Assembly: GCF_020715685.1 (NCBI RefSeq)
Contig: NZ_CP085840.1
Location: 4,216,001-4,280,000 of the forward strand
Length of the DNA stretch: 64,000 bases
From: Dermatobacter hominis
Lineage (GTDB): Bacteria > Actinomycetota > Acidimicrobiia > Acidimicrobiales > Microtrichaceae
Direction of reading: 5' to 3'
The notes beneath the pieces are model-generated. The model saw nothing but the letters and a program-made list of their open reading frames with translations. It searched no databases and was not told where the DNA came from. Positions 14,892 through 23,358 of this stretch are shown one piece after another. Position 1 is the stretch's first letter; every line of letters starts with the position of its first letter. Both the position numbers and the translations under genes were made by a program.

Positions 14892-17800
14892 AGCGGGCGA
14901 CGAAGTACTTCGCCCGGGGGTGGTGGCAGATGATCGCCGAGGTCGTCTGCTCGGGCTGGTACTGGAAACCGGTGTCCTCGTCGCAGATGACGCCGATGCG
15001 GTCCGCCCCGAGCAGCTCGGCGACCTTCTCGTTGTCCTCCAGGTCCGGGCACGCCGGGTAGCCCCACGAGTACCGGCCGCCCCGGTAGCGCTGGCGGAAC
15101 AGCCCGTTGAGCGCACCCTGGTCGGGCGCCGTCGCGTCGGCCCCGGTGGGGTCCTCGTCGGCGAAGCCCCACTCCTCGCGGATGCGCCGGTGCCAGTACT
15201 CGGCGAGCGCCTCGGCCATCTCGACGCCGAGGCCGTGGAGCAGCAGGTAGTCCTGGTACTTGTCGGCGGCGAAGAGCTCGGCGGTCCGCTCCGACACCGG
15301 GGCTCCCATGGTGACGATGTGGAAGGCCGCGTAGTCGAGCTCGCCGTCGGTGCCGTCGGGGTTGCGCAGCGGCCGGAAGAAGTCGGCGATGCACAGGAAC
15401 GGCGCCTTGCGCTGGCGCGGGAAGGCGAAGCGGGTGCGCTCGGCCGAGCGGGACTCGTCGGTCCAGATCACGAGCTCGTCCCCGTCGGCGTTGGCGGGGA
15501 AGTACCCGTACACGACCTGCGGGACGAGCAGGCCCTCGGCCTTGGCCGCGGCGAGCTGCTCGCGGAACATCGGCCGCAGCCGCTCCTTGAACTCGTCGTC
15601 GGTCTCGACCGTGCCGTCGGGCCGGGTCTCGGGCCGGAACTGCCACTGGTTGCGGTACAGCGCCGTCGGGTTCACGAACGCCGCGATGTCGTCGACCGCC
15701 AGGCCCTTCACGACCTGCGAGCCGGTGAACGGCGGCTGGAAGACCGGGTTGTCGGTCATCACCTCGGGCGAGCGCGCCGGGAGCTCGACGGCGTCGTCGG
15801 CCTGCTGGTGCGTGGTGCGGGCGGGGATGTCGCGCCCGCCGGGCTCGCGGCCCCACGCCGGGTCGTCCTCGCCGCCACGGCGGATGTCGCCGAGGCGGTC
15901 CATCACGCGGAGGCCCTCGAACGCGTCCTTCCCGTAGAAGAGCCGCCCGTCGTAGACCTCGCGCAGGTCGCGCTCGACGTAGGTGCGCGTGAGCGCGGCG
16001 CCGCCGAGCAGCACCGGGATCTCGGCCAGGCCGCGCTCGTTCAGCTCCTCGAGGTTGTCGCGCATGATCAGCGTCGACTTCACGAGCAGACCGGACATGC
16101 CGATGGCGTCGGCCTTCACCTCGAGGGCCTTGTCGATCATCTCGGTGATCGAGATCTTGATGCCGAGGTTGTGCACCTCGTAGCCGTTGTTGGTGAGGAT
16201 GATGTCGACGAGGTTCTTGCCGATGTCGTGCACGTCGCCCTTCACGGTGGCGAGCACGATCCGGCCCTTGCCCGAGTCGTCGTCGGCCTTCTCCATGAAC
16301 TGCTCGAGGTGGCCGACCGACATCTTCATGGTCTCGGCCGACTGGAGCACGAAGGGCAGCTGCATCTCGCCGGTGGCGAAGAGGTCGCCGACGACCTTCA
16401 TGCCGGCGAGCAGGACGTCGTTGATGATGGCGAGCGGGCTGAGCCCGGCGGCCATCGCCTCGTCGAGGTCGGCGACGAGGCCGTCGCGGTCGCCGTCGAT
16501 GATCCGCTGGCTGAGCCGCTGCTCGACCGGCCAGCCGCTGCGGTCCTCCTGGACGGCGGTGGTGACCTGCACGTCGGAGAAGACCTCGAGCAGCTTCGTG
16601 AGCGGGTCGTACGAGGCGTCGCCCCCGGACAGCGCGCCCTCGGTGCCCCGGCGGTCCCAGATCAGGTCGAGGCAGACGTCGCGCTGCTCGTCGGGGATCC
16701 GGCTGAGCGGGATGATCTTCGACGCGTGCACGATCGCCGAGTCGAGCCCGGCCTGAGTGCACTCGTGCAGGAACACGCTGTTGAGGACGTGGCGCGCGGC
16801 GGGCGAGAGGCCGAAGCTCACGTTCGAGAGGCCGAGGGTGGTGTGCACCCCGGGCAGCTCGGCCTTGATCCGGCGGATCGCCTCGATCGTCGCGATGCCG
16901 TCACGGCGCAGGTCGTCGTCGCCGGTCGAGAGCGGGAAGGTCAGCGCGTCGAAGATCAGGTCCTGGGGCTCGAGCCCGTAGCGCTCGACGGCGAGGTCGT
17001 GGATCCGGTGGGCGACCCTCATCTTCCACTCGACGTCGCGGGCCTGGCCCTCCTCGTCGATGAGCAGGCAGATGACGGCGGCGCCGTAGGTGCGGGCCAG
17101 CGTCATCACGCGGTCGAAGCGGGAGCCCTCGCCCTCGCCGTCCTCGAGGTTGCCCGAGTTGAGCACGGCGCGGCCGCCGACCCACTGCAGACCGGCCTCG
17201 ATGACCTGCGGCTCGGTGGAGTCGAGCACGAGCGGCACCGAGCTCTGCGTGGCGAACCGCTGCGCGATCTCGTCCATGTCGGCGGTGCCGTCCCGGCCGA
17301 CGTAGTCGACGCAGACGTCGAGCACCGCCGAGCCCTCGCGCACCTGGTCCTTGGCCATCTGCACGCAGGTGTCCCAGTCCTGGGCGAGCATCGCCTCGCG
17401 GAACTTCTTGGACCCGTTGGCGTTCGTGCGCTCGCCGATCAGGATGAGGTTGGTCGAGCTCGTCGGCGCTCCCGACCCGGCCCCGCCGTCGTCGGCGGTG
17501 TCGTCGCCGAGCGCGACCGGGGAGTAGATCGACGCCAGGCCGTGCTCGAACCGGGGCGTGCGCACGGCCGGGGTGGTCTCGGCGACGGCCGTCGACAGCT
17601 GGCGGATGTACTCGGGCGTCGTGCCGCAGCAGCCGCCCACCACGTTGACGCCGAACTCCTCGATGAACCGGCGCTGGTGCGCGACGAAGTCCTCGGCGGT
17701 CAGGTCGTAGTGCATGTGGCCGTCGACGACCGACGGCAGGCCCGCGTTCGGCAGCACCGAGATCGGGATGCGCGAGTGCTGGGAGAGGTGGCGGATGTGC

Positions 17801-18513
17801 TCGCTCATCTCCTCGGGGCCGGTGGCGCAGTTGATGCCGATCACGTCGGGCCGCATGGCGTCGAGCGCCACGAGCGCGGCGCCGATCTCGGTGCCCGGCA
17901 GCATGCGGCCGGTCAGCTCGATCGTCACCTGGGTCTGGATCGGGACCTCACGGCCGACCTCGGCCATGGCGGCCCGGCAGCCGTTCATGCCGGCCTTGAT
18001 GCCGAGGAGGTCGAACTGCGTCTCGAGCAGCAGCAGGTCGACACCGCCCTCGAGCAGGCCACGCGCCTGCTCGGCGACCTGGTCGCGCAGCTCGGCGTAG
18101 CGGACCTGGCCGAGGGACGCGAACCGCGTGCCCGGGCCGATCGAGCCGGCCACGAACCGGGGCCGCTCGGGGGTCGAGAACTCGTCGGCGACCTCCCGGG
18201 CCAGCGACGCCGCCATCCGGTTGAGCTCGACGGTCCGGTCCGCCAGCCCGTACTCGTTGAGCGTGGCGCGCAGGCCGCCGAAGGTGTTGGTCTCGATGAC
18301 GTCCGCGCCGGCCTCGAGGTACTCGGCGTGCAGGCGCTTGATGAGCTCCGGCCTGGTCTCGACCAGGATCTCGGGGCAGCCCTCGAGCTCGGGAGTGCCG
18401 TAGTCCTCCATCGTGAGGCCCTGCTCCTGCAGCCAGGTGCCGGCGGCGCCGTCGTAGACGAGCACGCGCTCGCCGATCGCGGCGAGGTACGGGGAGGTGG
18501 AGGGCGCAGTCAT
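14890..18513 (-). CDS. metH: Cobalamin-dependent methionine synthase
   Basis: Protein of 1207 residues (E. coli MetH 1227) that transfers the methyl group of 5-methyltetrahydrofolate through cobalamin to homocysteine. Module order is standard: homocysteine domain (1-310) ending in the zinc cysteines of NVVGGCCGTTP (about 294), pterin domain (ILIGERTNANGSKKF onward, about 350-620), cobalamin cap and Rossmann domains with the axial histidine in DVHDIGKN (near 757), and the S-adenosylmethionine activation domain with YRGGRYSWGYPACPD (about 1146). A low-complexity stretch near 870-905 (RRGGEDDPAWGREPGGRD) joins the B12 and activation domains. The ATG at 18513 starts MTAPSTSPYL; the frame stays open upstream but would overlap the divergent cobalamin adenosyltransferase. 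No B12 riboswitch fits in the 99-base gap. Confidence 0.96.
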   Translation of the reverse strand: MTAPSTSPYLAAIGERVLVYDGAAGTWLQEQGLTMEDYGTPELEGCPEILVETRPELIKRLHAEYLEAGADVIETNTFGGLRATLNEYGLADRTVELNRMAASLAREVADEFSTPERPRFVAGSIGPGTRFASLGQVRYAELRDQVAEQARGLLEGGVDLLLLETQFDLLGIKAGMNGCRAAMAEVGREVPIQTQVTIELTGRMLPGTEIGAALVALDAMRPDVIGINCATGPEEMSEHIRHLSQHSRIPISVLPNAGLPSVVDGHMHYDLTAEDFVAHQRRFIEEFGVNVVGGCCGTTPEYIRQLSTAVAETTPAVRTPRFEHGLASIYSPVALGDDTADDGGAGSGAPTSSTNLILIGERTNANGSKKFREAMLAQDWDTCVQMAKDQVREGSAVLDVCVDYVGRDGTADMDEIAQRFATQSSVPLVLDSTEPQVIEAGLQWVGGRAVLNSGNLEDGEGEGSRFDRVMTLARTYGAAVICLLIDEEGQARDVEWKMRVAHRIHDLAVERYGLEPQDLIFDALTFPLSTGDDDLRRDGIATIEAIRRIKAELPGVHTTLGLSNVSFGLSPAARHVLNSVFLHECTQAGLDSAIVHASKIIPLSRIPDEQRDVCLDLIWDRRGTEGALSGGDASYDPLTKLLEVFSDVQVTTAVQEDRSGWPVEQRLSQRIIDGDRDGLVADLDEAMAAGLSPLAIINDVLLAGMKVVGDLFATGEMQLPFVLQSAETMKMSVGHLEQFMEKADDDSGKGRIVLATVKGDVHDIGKNLVDIILTNNGYEVHNLGIKISITEMIDKALEVKADAIGMSGLLVKSTLIMRDNLEELNERGLAEIPVLLGGAALTRTYVERDLREVYDGRLFYGKDAFEGLRVMDRLGDIRRGGEDDPAWGREPGGRDIPARTTHQQADDAVELPARSPEVMTDNPVFQPPFTGSQVVKGLAVDDIAAFVNPTALYRNQWQFRPETRPDGTVETDDEFKERLRPMFREQLAAAKAEGLLVPQVVYGYFPANADGDELVIWTDESRSAERTRFAFPRQRKAPFLCIADFFRPLRNPDGTDGELDYAAFHIVTMGAPVSERTAELFAADKYQDYLLLHGLGVEMAEALAEYWHRRIREEWGFADEDPTGADATAPDQGALNGLFRQRYRGGRYSWGYPACPDLEDNEKVAELLGADRIGVICDEDTGFQYQPEQTTSAIICHHPRAKYFVAR

Positions 18514-18524
18514 AGGTGCCGACG

Positions 18525-18530
18525 ATGGTA
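18525..18530 (-). promoter_or_regulatory. Candidate -10 (TACCAT on the minus strand) for metH
   Basis: TACCAT lies 11 bases before the metH ATG on the minus strand, giving a leader of only a few bases. The rest of the divergent region holds CTTGCCGGT twice (18531-18539 and 18552-18560). Confidence 0.3.
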
Positions 18531-18596
18531 CTTGCCGGTCCCAGGCACCCCCTTGCCGGTATCGCGCACGGGCCGGGCGGGCCGTCGGGTCGTCGG

Positions 18597-18602
18597 TAGG
18601 CT
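18597..18602 (+). promoter_or_regulatory. Candidate -10 (TAGGCT) for the cobalamin adenosyltransferase gene
   Basis: TAGGCT ends 10 bases before the ATG at 18613, so the leader would be about three bases long. Confidence 0.4.
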
Positions 18603-18612
18603 CCTGCCCGGC

Positions 18613-19191
18613 ATGGACATCTACACGCGCACCGGCGACGACGGGACGACCGGCCTCCTCTACGGCGGTCGCGTCCGCAAGGACGATCCCCGGCCCGTCG
18701 CGTACGGCGAGATCGACGAGGCGCAGGCCGCGATCGGGGTGGCCCGGGCCCACGCCGCGGCCTCGGTCCCGGGCGGCGCCCACGTCGCCGACTCGTCCGA
18801 CGAGCTCGTCGAGCTGCTGATCGGCCTCGAGCGCGACCTCTGGGTGGCCATGGCCGAGCTCGCCACCGCGCCGGGCAACCGCCACAAGCTGTCGGCCGGC
18901 ACGTCGCTCGTCACCGCCGACATGGTGTCGTCGCTCGAGGCGGCGATCGACGACGTCACCAGCCGCTTCGAGGCGCCGCGCGAGTTCGTCGTCCCCGGCG
19001 AGACCGTCGTCGGAGCGCACCTCGATGTCGCCCGCACGGTCGTGCGCCGGGCCGAGCGCTCCGCGCTCGCCGCCGCCGACGAGGGGTCCCAGGTGGGGCC
19101 GTACCTCAACCGCCTGTCCGACCTGCTGTGGGCGCTGGCCCGCTGGCAGGAGGGCTCCTCCCGCACCACCCGCTCGGTCGACGGCGCCTGA
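18613..19191 (+). CDS. Cob(I)alamin adenosyltransferase, PduO type
   Basis: Protein of 192 residues, the usual PduO/MMAB length, which transfers the adenosyl group of ATP to cob(I)alamin. The N-terminal ATP-binding motif TRTGDDGTTGLLYGGRVRKDD (residues 5-25) and the C-terminal R-x-x-ER and LNRLSDLLWALAR motifs (about 140-175) are intact. It is divergent from metH across 99 bases, so the genes that make adenosylcobalamin and use methylcobalamin sit together. The long frame that runs upstream through metH is antisense noise; the ATG at 18613 matches the family start exactly. Confidence 0.93.
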   Translation: MDIYTRTGDDGTTGLLYGGRVRKDDPRPVAYGEIDEAQAAIGVARAHAAASVPGGAHVADSSDELVELLIGLERDLWVAMAELATAPGNRHKLSAGTSLVTADMVSSLEAAIDDVTSRFEAPREFVVPGETVVGAHLDVARTVVRRAERSALAAADEGSQVGPYLNRLSDLLWALARWQEGSSRTTRSVDGA

Positions 19192-19283
19192 CCGGCGTCG
19201 CTCCCCAGGGGACGCGGCTGCCCGCCCCCGCCCGTCCGACCGGCCCCAACCGAAACCGCTCGCACCGACCCCGGAGGTCAACC

Positions 19284-20807
19284 GTGTCCGATCCGATCGA
19301 CGTCAAGGTGGCCAAGGCCGCCCCCGCCGGCGCCACCGCCGTGGCGGTCGGGGCCCACAGCGATCGCCTGAACCGCGTCCCCGGCGTCCGCAAGGCCGCC
19401 CTCGACCGGGTCGGGTTCACGGGCGCGGTCGGCACCGCCGCCACCTTCGACGACGGCGAGCGCGCCACGGTCGTCGTGGGGCTCGGGCCGTCGGGCGCCA
19501 CCGGCAGCGCGGCGACCGACGCCCTGCGCCGGGCCGGCGCCGCGTTCGTGCGCGCCGTCCCGAAGCACCGGCGGGCCGCGTTCGAGCTGCCCGCCGACCT
19601 CGAGCCCGAGCTCGCCGTCGCCACCAGGGCGCTGACCGAGGGCCTCGTGCTCGGCGCGTACCGGTTCGACGACCTGCGGTCGCCCGACAAGGTCAAGCCC
19701 GGCCTGGCGACGGTCACCCTGGTCGTCGGGGACGACAACGCCGCCGTGCGCACCGCGCGCGACGGCGTGGCGACCGGCGCCGCGGTTGCCGGAGCCGTGT
19801 CCTTCGCCCGCGACCTCGTCAACACCCCCGGCGGCACGCTGACCGCCCCCGAGTTCGCCGAGCGCGCCGCGGCGCGGGCCGAGGAGGTCGGGGTCACGGC
19901 CGAGGTGCTCGACCTCGACGCCATCCGCGAGGCCCGGCTCGGCGGCCTCGTCGCCGTGAACCAGGGATCGACGATCGAGCCCCGGCTCGTGAAGCTGACC
20001 TACGAGCCCGAGGGCGCCGGCGCCGACACGCCGACCGTCGCGCTCGTCGGGAAGGGCATCACCTTCGACTCCGGCGGCCTGTCGCTCAAGCCCGCCGCCT
20101 CGATGATGGACATGAAGGACGACATGGGCGGCGCCGCCGCGGTCATCGCCGCCATGACCGCCCTGCCCGCCCTGGGCGTCGACGTCCGGGTCGTCAGCTT
20201 CACCCCGATGACCGACAACATGGTCAACGGGCAGGCGCAGCGGCCCGGCGACGTCTACACGGCCCGCAACGGCACGACGGTCGAGGTGCTCAACACCGAC
20301 GCCGAGGGCCGCCTCGTCCTCGGCGAGGCCCTGATCCTCGCCTCCGAGGAGGAGCCGGCCGCCATCGTCGACCTCGCCACGCTCACCGGCGCGTGCCTCG
20401 TCGCGCTGGGCGACCGGATCGCCGGCCTCATGTCGAACGACGAGGACTTCCGCGCCACCGTGGCCGACGCCGCCGCCCGGGCGGGGGAGCGGGTGTGGCC
20501 GCTGCCGCTGCCCGACGACTACCGGCCCCGCCTCGACAGCCAGGTGGCCGACATCAAGAACATCTCGGCCCAGCCCTGGGGCGGCACGCTGACCGCCGGG
20601 CTGTTCCTCCGTGACTTCGTCGGCGAGGGCATCCCGTGGGCGCACCTCGACATCGCCGGGCCGGCGTACCTGCAGGAGCCCGACGGCGAGCAGTCCAAGG
20701 GCGCGACCGGCTTCGGCGTGCGCACGCTGCTCGCCCTCCTCGAGGGGTGGGGCGCCGAGGACGGCAACGACGTCGACGACGAGGTCGAGACGCTCGGCCT
20801 GTCCTGA
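19284..20807 (+). CDS. pepA: Leucyl aminopeptidase (M17)
   Basis: Cytosolic dizinc/dimanganese aminopeptidase of 507 residues, normally a hexamer. The M17 signature NTDAEGRL is at residues 337-344, with metal ligands Asp339 and Glu341 and catalytic Arg343. KGITFDSGG (from Lys257, metal ligand Asp262) and the SMMDMKDDMGG block supply the remaining ligands. The N-terminal third is the variable alpha/beta domain. The GTG at 19284 follows a GGAGG at 19273-19277. The gene is monocistronic and ends in a hairpin shared with the convergent gene. Confidence 0.95.
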   Translation: MSDPIDVKVAKAAPAGATAVAVGAHSDRLNRVPGVRKAALDRVGFTGAVGTAATFDDGERATVVVGLGPSGATGSAATDALRRAGAAFVRAVPKHRRAAFELPADLEPELAVATRALTEGLVLGAYRFDDLRSPDKVKPGLATVTLVVGDDNAAVRTARDGVATGAAVAGAVSFARDLVNTPGGTLTAPEFAERAAARAEEVGVTAEVLDLDAIREARLGGLVAVNQGSTIEPRLVKLTYEPEGAGADTPTVALVGKGITFDSGGLSLKPAASMMDMKDDMGGAAAVIAAMTALPALGVDVRVVSFTPMTDNMVNGQAQRPGDVYTARNGTTVEVLNTDAEGRLVLGEALILASEEEPAAIVDLATLTGACLVALGDRIAGLMSNDEDFRATVADAAARAGERVWPLPLPDDYRPRLDSQVADIKNISAQPWGGTLTAGLFLRDFVGEGIPWAHLDIAGPAYLQEPDGEQSKGATGFGVRTLLALLEGWGAEDGNDVDDEVETLGLS

Positions 20808-20827
20808 GCGGCTCACCGCCGCTCAGG
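20803..20827. terminator. Bidirectional hairpin containing both stop codons
   Basis: A perfect 10-bp stem, CCTGAGCGGC (20803-20812) with GCCGCTCAGG (20818-20827), closes a 5-base loop. The pepA stop (TGA, 20805-20807) lies in the left arm and the stop of the convergent gene (TCA, 20823-20825) in the right arm, at mirror-image positions. Confidence 0.75.
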
Positions 20828-21401
20828 CGCGGTCTCCGCTCGGCGCGGGGTCCGGCGAGCGCTCGCGGCTGCGGACCCAGTCGGCGTGGAGCCGTCGTTG
20901 CACGGCCGGCAGGTGCTGGAGCTGGCGCGCCGCCAGCAGGGGCAGGTGCGTGCGCACCTCGATGCGGCCGGGGGTCGGGCGCCGCAGCATGCCGAACCCG
21001 ACGGCCCGGTTCACGGTCCGGTTGATCGGCGCGTTGCGACCGGTGCCGCGGCCGAGCCCGAGGGCGAGCGCGGTGTCGGCGACGCCGACCCGGAAGCCCT
21101 CGGGCCGCTCGGCGAGCCCGCGCGCGAACCGGCGCAGGAGCAGCACCGTGCTCGGGCCGAGGATGCCGAGCCAGAAGCGCTCGACGTACGGATCGCGCGG
21201 GTCGACGCCGCGGGTCGCCAGGTCGGGGTCCCACCACGGGAGGACGGTGAAGTGCGTCGGCTCGGGGTCCGTCGTGGCGGAGCCGGGCCTCGTGGTGCCC
21301 GCCTCGTGGGCCCTGAGGGGATCGGGGTTGACGGGATCGTGGGCGGCGGGATCGGGGATGGCGTCGGGGGCGGGTGACCGGTCGACGAGCTCGGTGTCCA
21401 T
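20823..21401 (-). CDS. Conserved hypothetical protein
   Basis: Protein of 192 residues. The first 60 are acidic and Pro-rich, probably disordered; the rest is a compact helical domain (THFTVLPWWDPDLATRGVDPRDPYVERFWLGILGPSTVLLLRRFARGL, then a GLGRGTGRNAPINRTVNRAVGFGMLRR block). The second half looks like a winged-helix arrangement seen in actinobacterial proteins of unknown function, but I cannot assign one. The ATG at 21399-21401 has GGAGGAG about 10 bases upstream; the longer frame to 21482 lacks a good start site. It is divergent from the AbiE-like operon across 192 bases, so the palindromes there could affect both. Confidence 0.65.
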   Translation of the reverse strand: MDTELVDRSPAPDAIPDPAAHDPVNPDPLRAHEAGTTRPGSATTDPEPTHFTVLPWWDPDLATRGVDPRDPYVERFWLGILGPSTVLLLRRFARGLAERPEGFRVGVADTALALGLGRGTGRNAPINRTVNRAVGFGMLRRPTPGRIEVRTHLPLLAARQLQHLPAVQRRLHADWVRSRERSPDPAPSGDRA

Positions 21402-21508
21402 CTGGGGGCGCTCCTCCGGAGACGGGTCTCGGGGCGGCGGGGAAGCGCTTCGACCCTCGCACCGCCGGGCCACCCGTGTCACCGGGGACCGCGCCCCGGT
21501 CGTTCGGC

Positions 21509-21526
21509 GTTCGTGGCGTCACGAAC
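21509..21526 (+). promoter_or_regulatory. 18-bp palindrome, operator copy 1 of the AbiE-like operon
   Basis: GTTCGTGGCGTCACGAAC is an inverted repeat with one mismatch, 68 bases before the start codon. It differs by a single base from the perfect palindrome at 21596-21613. Confidence 0.7.
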
Positions 21527-21580
21527 GACGTGACGGCGCGGGCGCAGCCGGACGCCGGTGCGCCGACGGTCGCACTGCGG

Positions 21581-21586
21581 TACGCT
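21581..21586 (+). promoter_or_regulatory. Candidate -10 (TACGCT), leaderless start at 21594
   Basis: TACGCT ends 7 bases before the ATG at 21594. The two palindromes flank it, one upstream and one over the start codon. Confidence 0.5.
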
Positions 21587-21593
21587 GTGTTCG

Positions 21594-22589
21594 ATGTTCG
21601 TGACGTCACGAACGCCCGTCGGCCGTGAGCTGGCCGAGGCGCTGCGCGCCGCCGGCCTCGAGGTCCGCGCCCCGAAGGGGCGGCTGGCCGTCGACGGCGT
21701 CGTGATCGACCTGCCGGTGGTGGAGCGCAGCCACCCGCACCCGGGCGAGCTGGCCACGCTCGTCGAGGCCGGGACGGGGGAGGGCGACGGCCCCGGCATC
21801 GTCGTGGCGGACCGGATCAGCGCGTCGGGCCGCGACGTCCTGCGTGACGCCGGATGGTCGTGGCTCGATCGACGGGGCCACCTCCGGATCTGGCAGCCGG
21901 GGCTGCGCGTCGAGACCGAGGTCGCGCTCGGCGGCTCCGACGCCCGTGGGGCCACGTCGTCGCCGTGGACGCCGGTCGGCCTCGAGGTCGCGCTGCACGC
22001 GCTGTGCCACCCCGGCGAACCGGTCCGCGCCCGGTCCGTCGCCGCCGAAATCGGCCGGAGCGTCGGCGGCACGCAGGAGATCGTCGGCCGCTTCACCGAG
22101 CAGGGCCTGATCGGTCGGTCGGGTCGCCTGCCCCTGCTGCCGGACCTGTTCTGGGAGACGTCGGCCCGCTGGCCCGATGACGACTGGACGCCCGTGCCGG
22201 CCGAGCTGCACGAGGTGGTCGACGTGCTGGGCGGCGACGCCCTCGTGCGGGTCGACGAGCGCGCGGCCACCCTCGGCGGGGCCCGCATCGCGGCCGCCGC
22301 CGACCTGCCCGCCCGCTGCTACGTGCACGGCCGCGCCGCGCTGCGCCGAGCCCGGGCGGCGCTGGGCACGACCGGCACGGCCCGGACGTTCCTGCGGCTC
22401 TCGCCGGTCCGGTGGCTGCCCGAGCTGGACGCGTACGGGCCCGACGACGAGCACCCGTGGCACGTCGCCGCGCCCATGGTCTGCGCGCTGCGCCTGGCGC
22501 GCGACCCCGCCCGCGGGCGCGAGATCGTCGAGGACTGGGGCATCGTGCCCGGCGAGGCGACCGATGACGACGAGGGCTCGGCGCCGTGA
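21594..22589 (+). CDS. abiEi: AbiEi-like antitoxin/transcriptional autoregulator
   Basis: Protein of 331 residues. Residues 1-115 form an alpha/beta domain (VVADRISASGRDVLRDAGWSWLDRRGHLRIW at its end), and 127-180 form a winged-helix-like region (VALHALCHPGEPV.ARSVAAEIGRSVGGTQEIVGRFTEQGLI). The C-terminal half is of the kind found in AbiEi-family antitoxins of type IV toxin-antitoxin systems. The downstream gene overlaps it by 4 bases (GTGA) and encodes a nucleotidyltransferase with the AbiEii layout. AbiEi proteins are known to bind inverted repeats at their own promoter, and here an 18-bp palindrome spans the start codon (21596-21613) with a second copy upstream (21509-21526). I identify the family by layout and motifs, so a solitary regulator is possible. 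Confidence 0.7.
   Translation: MFVTSRTPVGRELAEALRAAGLEVRAPKGRLAVDGVVIDLPVVERSHPHPGELATLVEAGTGEGDGPGIVVADRISASGRDVLRDAGWSWLDRRGHLRIWQPGLRVETEVALGGSDARGATSSPWTPVGLEVALHALCHPGEPVRARSVAAEIGRSVGGTQEIVGRFTEQGLIGRSGRLPLLPDLFWETSARWPDDDWTPVPAELHEVVDVLGGDALVRVDERAATLGGARIAAAADLPARCYVHGRAALRRARAALGTTGTARTFLRLSPVRWLPELDAYGPDDEHPWHVAAPMVCALRLARDPARGREIVEDWGIVPGEATDDDEGSAP
21596..21613 (+). promoter_or_regulatory. 18-bp perfect palindrome, operator copy 2, over the start codon
   Basis: GTTCGTGACGTCACGAAC is a perfect palindrome that begins at the third base of the ATG (21594-21596). Its centre is 87 bases from the centre of copy 1, about eight helical turns. Confidence 0.75.
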
Positions 22590-23347
22590 CCGCACCGGTG
22601 GTGCTGAGCGGCCGGCCCGACGGCACGACCGCCCGCTCGGTCGACGTGCTCGCCGGGCTGCCGCCCGAGTTCCGCCTGATCGGCGGGCTGGCGGTGCTGT
22701 GCCGGGTGGGGGTGCCGCACCGGGCGACGGTCGACCTCGACGCGCTGGCGCGCGGCCTCGACTCCTACGACCCGGAGCTCCGGTCGGCCGCGCTCAGCGC
22801 GCCCGGCGGCGGCCAGTACCTGATGGCCGGCCGCCTGGAGCTCGACGTGATCGACGTGGGCGAGTCCGATGCGCAGGACCTCGTCGACCAGCTGCTCGCC
22901 GCGGGAGAGCCCATCACCGACCTGGAGCTGAACGCCGTCGCCCACACCTGGGCCCACGACGTCGCCACCCCGCTCGACCTCGTCGTCGTGTCCGAGGCCG
23001 ACGGGACGCGCCTGGCGGGCGCGTCCGACCGTCTCGTGGCCAGCCCCGGCGGCCTGGTGGCGATGAAGGCCACGACCGTGCCGCTGCGGGCCAGCTCCAA
23101 GCCCGAGAAGCGGGCGAGCGACCTGTACGACCTCGGGCGGCTGCTGACGACGACCACGTCGTGGGCGGGGGAGCTCGACGCGGCCCCGGTCGAGCTGCGG
23201 GACCACGTGCGGCGCCGGGTCCACCGCTGGTTCGTCGACCCCGCCGGGCGCGACCGCACGTTCCGCGACACCCGCCGGTTCGACGAGGTGCGCCTCGACC
23301 TCGACGACGTCGCCGACGCGGTGCAGGACCACTGGCCGGACCCGTAG
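22586..23347 (+). CDS. abiEii: AbiEii-like nucleotidyltransferase toxin
   Basis: Protein of 253 residues with a nucleotidyltransferase-fold start: Gly33-Gly34 in LIGGLAV and, after the R-x-T motif, the metal-binding pair Asp50 and Asp52 in TVDLDAL, the hGG...DxD pattern of AbiEii/MenA-type toxins (PF08843). A further conserved lysine block (GGLVAMKATTVPLRASSKPEKRASDLYDLGRLL, about 152-185) matches the later K-x-x-R-x-K-D-x-x-D motif of that family. The GTG start overlaps the stop of the antitoxin-like gene by 4 bases. Such toxins modify tRNA or other targets and can act in phage abortive infection. It is shorter than typical AbiEii (about 300), mainly at the C-terminus. Confidence 0.72.
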   Translation: MTAPVVLSGRPDGTTARSVDVLAGLPPEFRLIGGLAVLCRVGVPHRATVDLDALARGLDSYDPELRSAALSAPGGGQYLMAGRLELDVIDVGESDAQDLVDQLLAAGEPITDLELNAVAHTWAHDVATPLDLVVVSEADGTRLAGASDRLVASPGGLVAMKATTVPLRASSKPEKRASDLYDLGRLLTTTTSWAGELDAAPVELRDHVRRRVHRWFVDPAGRDRTFRDTRRFDEVRLDLDDVADAVQDHWPDP

Positions 23348-23350
23348 GGT
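23345..23350 (+). promoter_or_regulatory. Candidate -10 (TAGGGT), leaderless start at 23359
   Basis: TAGGGT overlaps the stop codon of the abiEii-like gene and ends 8 bases before the GTG of the sirtuin. Confidence 0.4.
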
Positions 23351-23358
23351 CCGCACCG

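Noticed and set aside
14920-18612. A very long plus-strand frame (over 1200 codons) opposite metH
   Set aside because: It is the mirror of metH codons in a GC-rich genome; its translation is a low-complexity Arg/Gly/Val/His-rich chain without any motif, and metH is certain.
18514-18612. Cobalamin riboswitch between metH and the adenosyltransferase
   Set aside because: The region is 99 bases and both genes have promoter-like hexamers next to their starts, so there is no room for the roughly 200-base aptamer and no B12-box pattern is visible.
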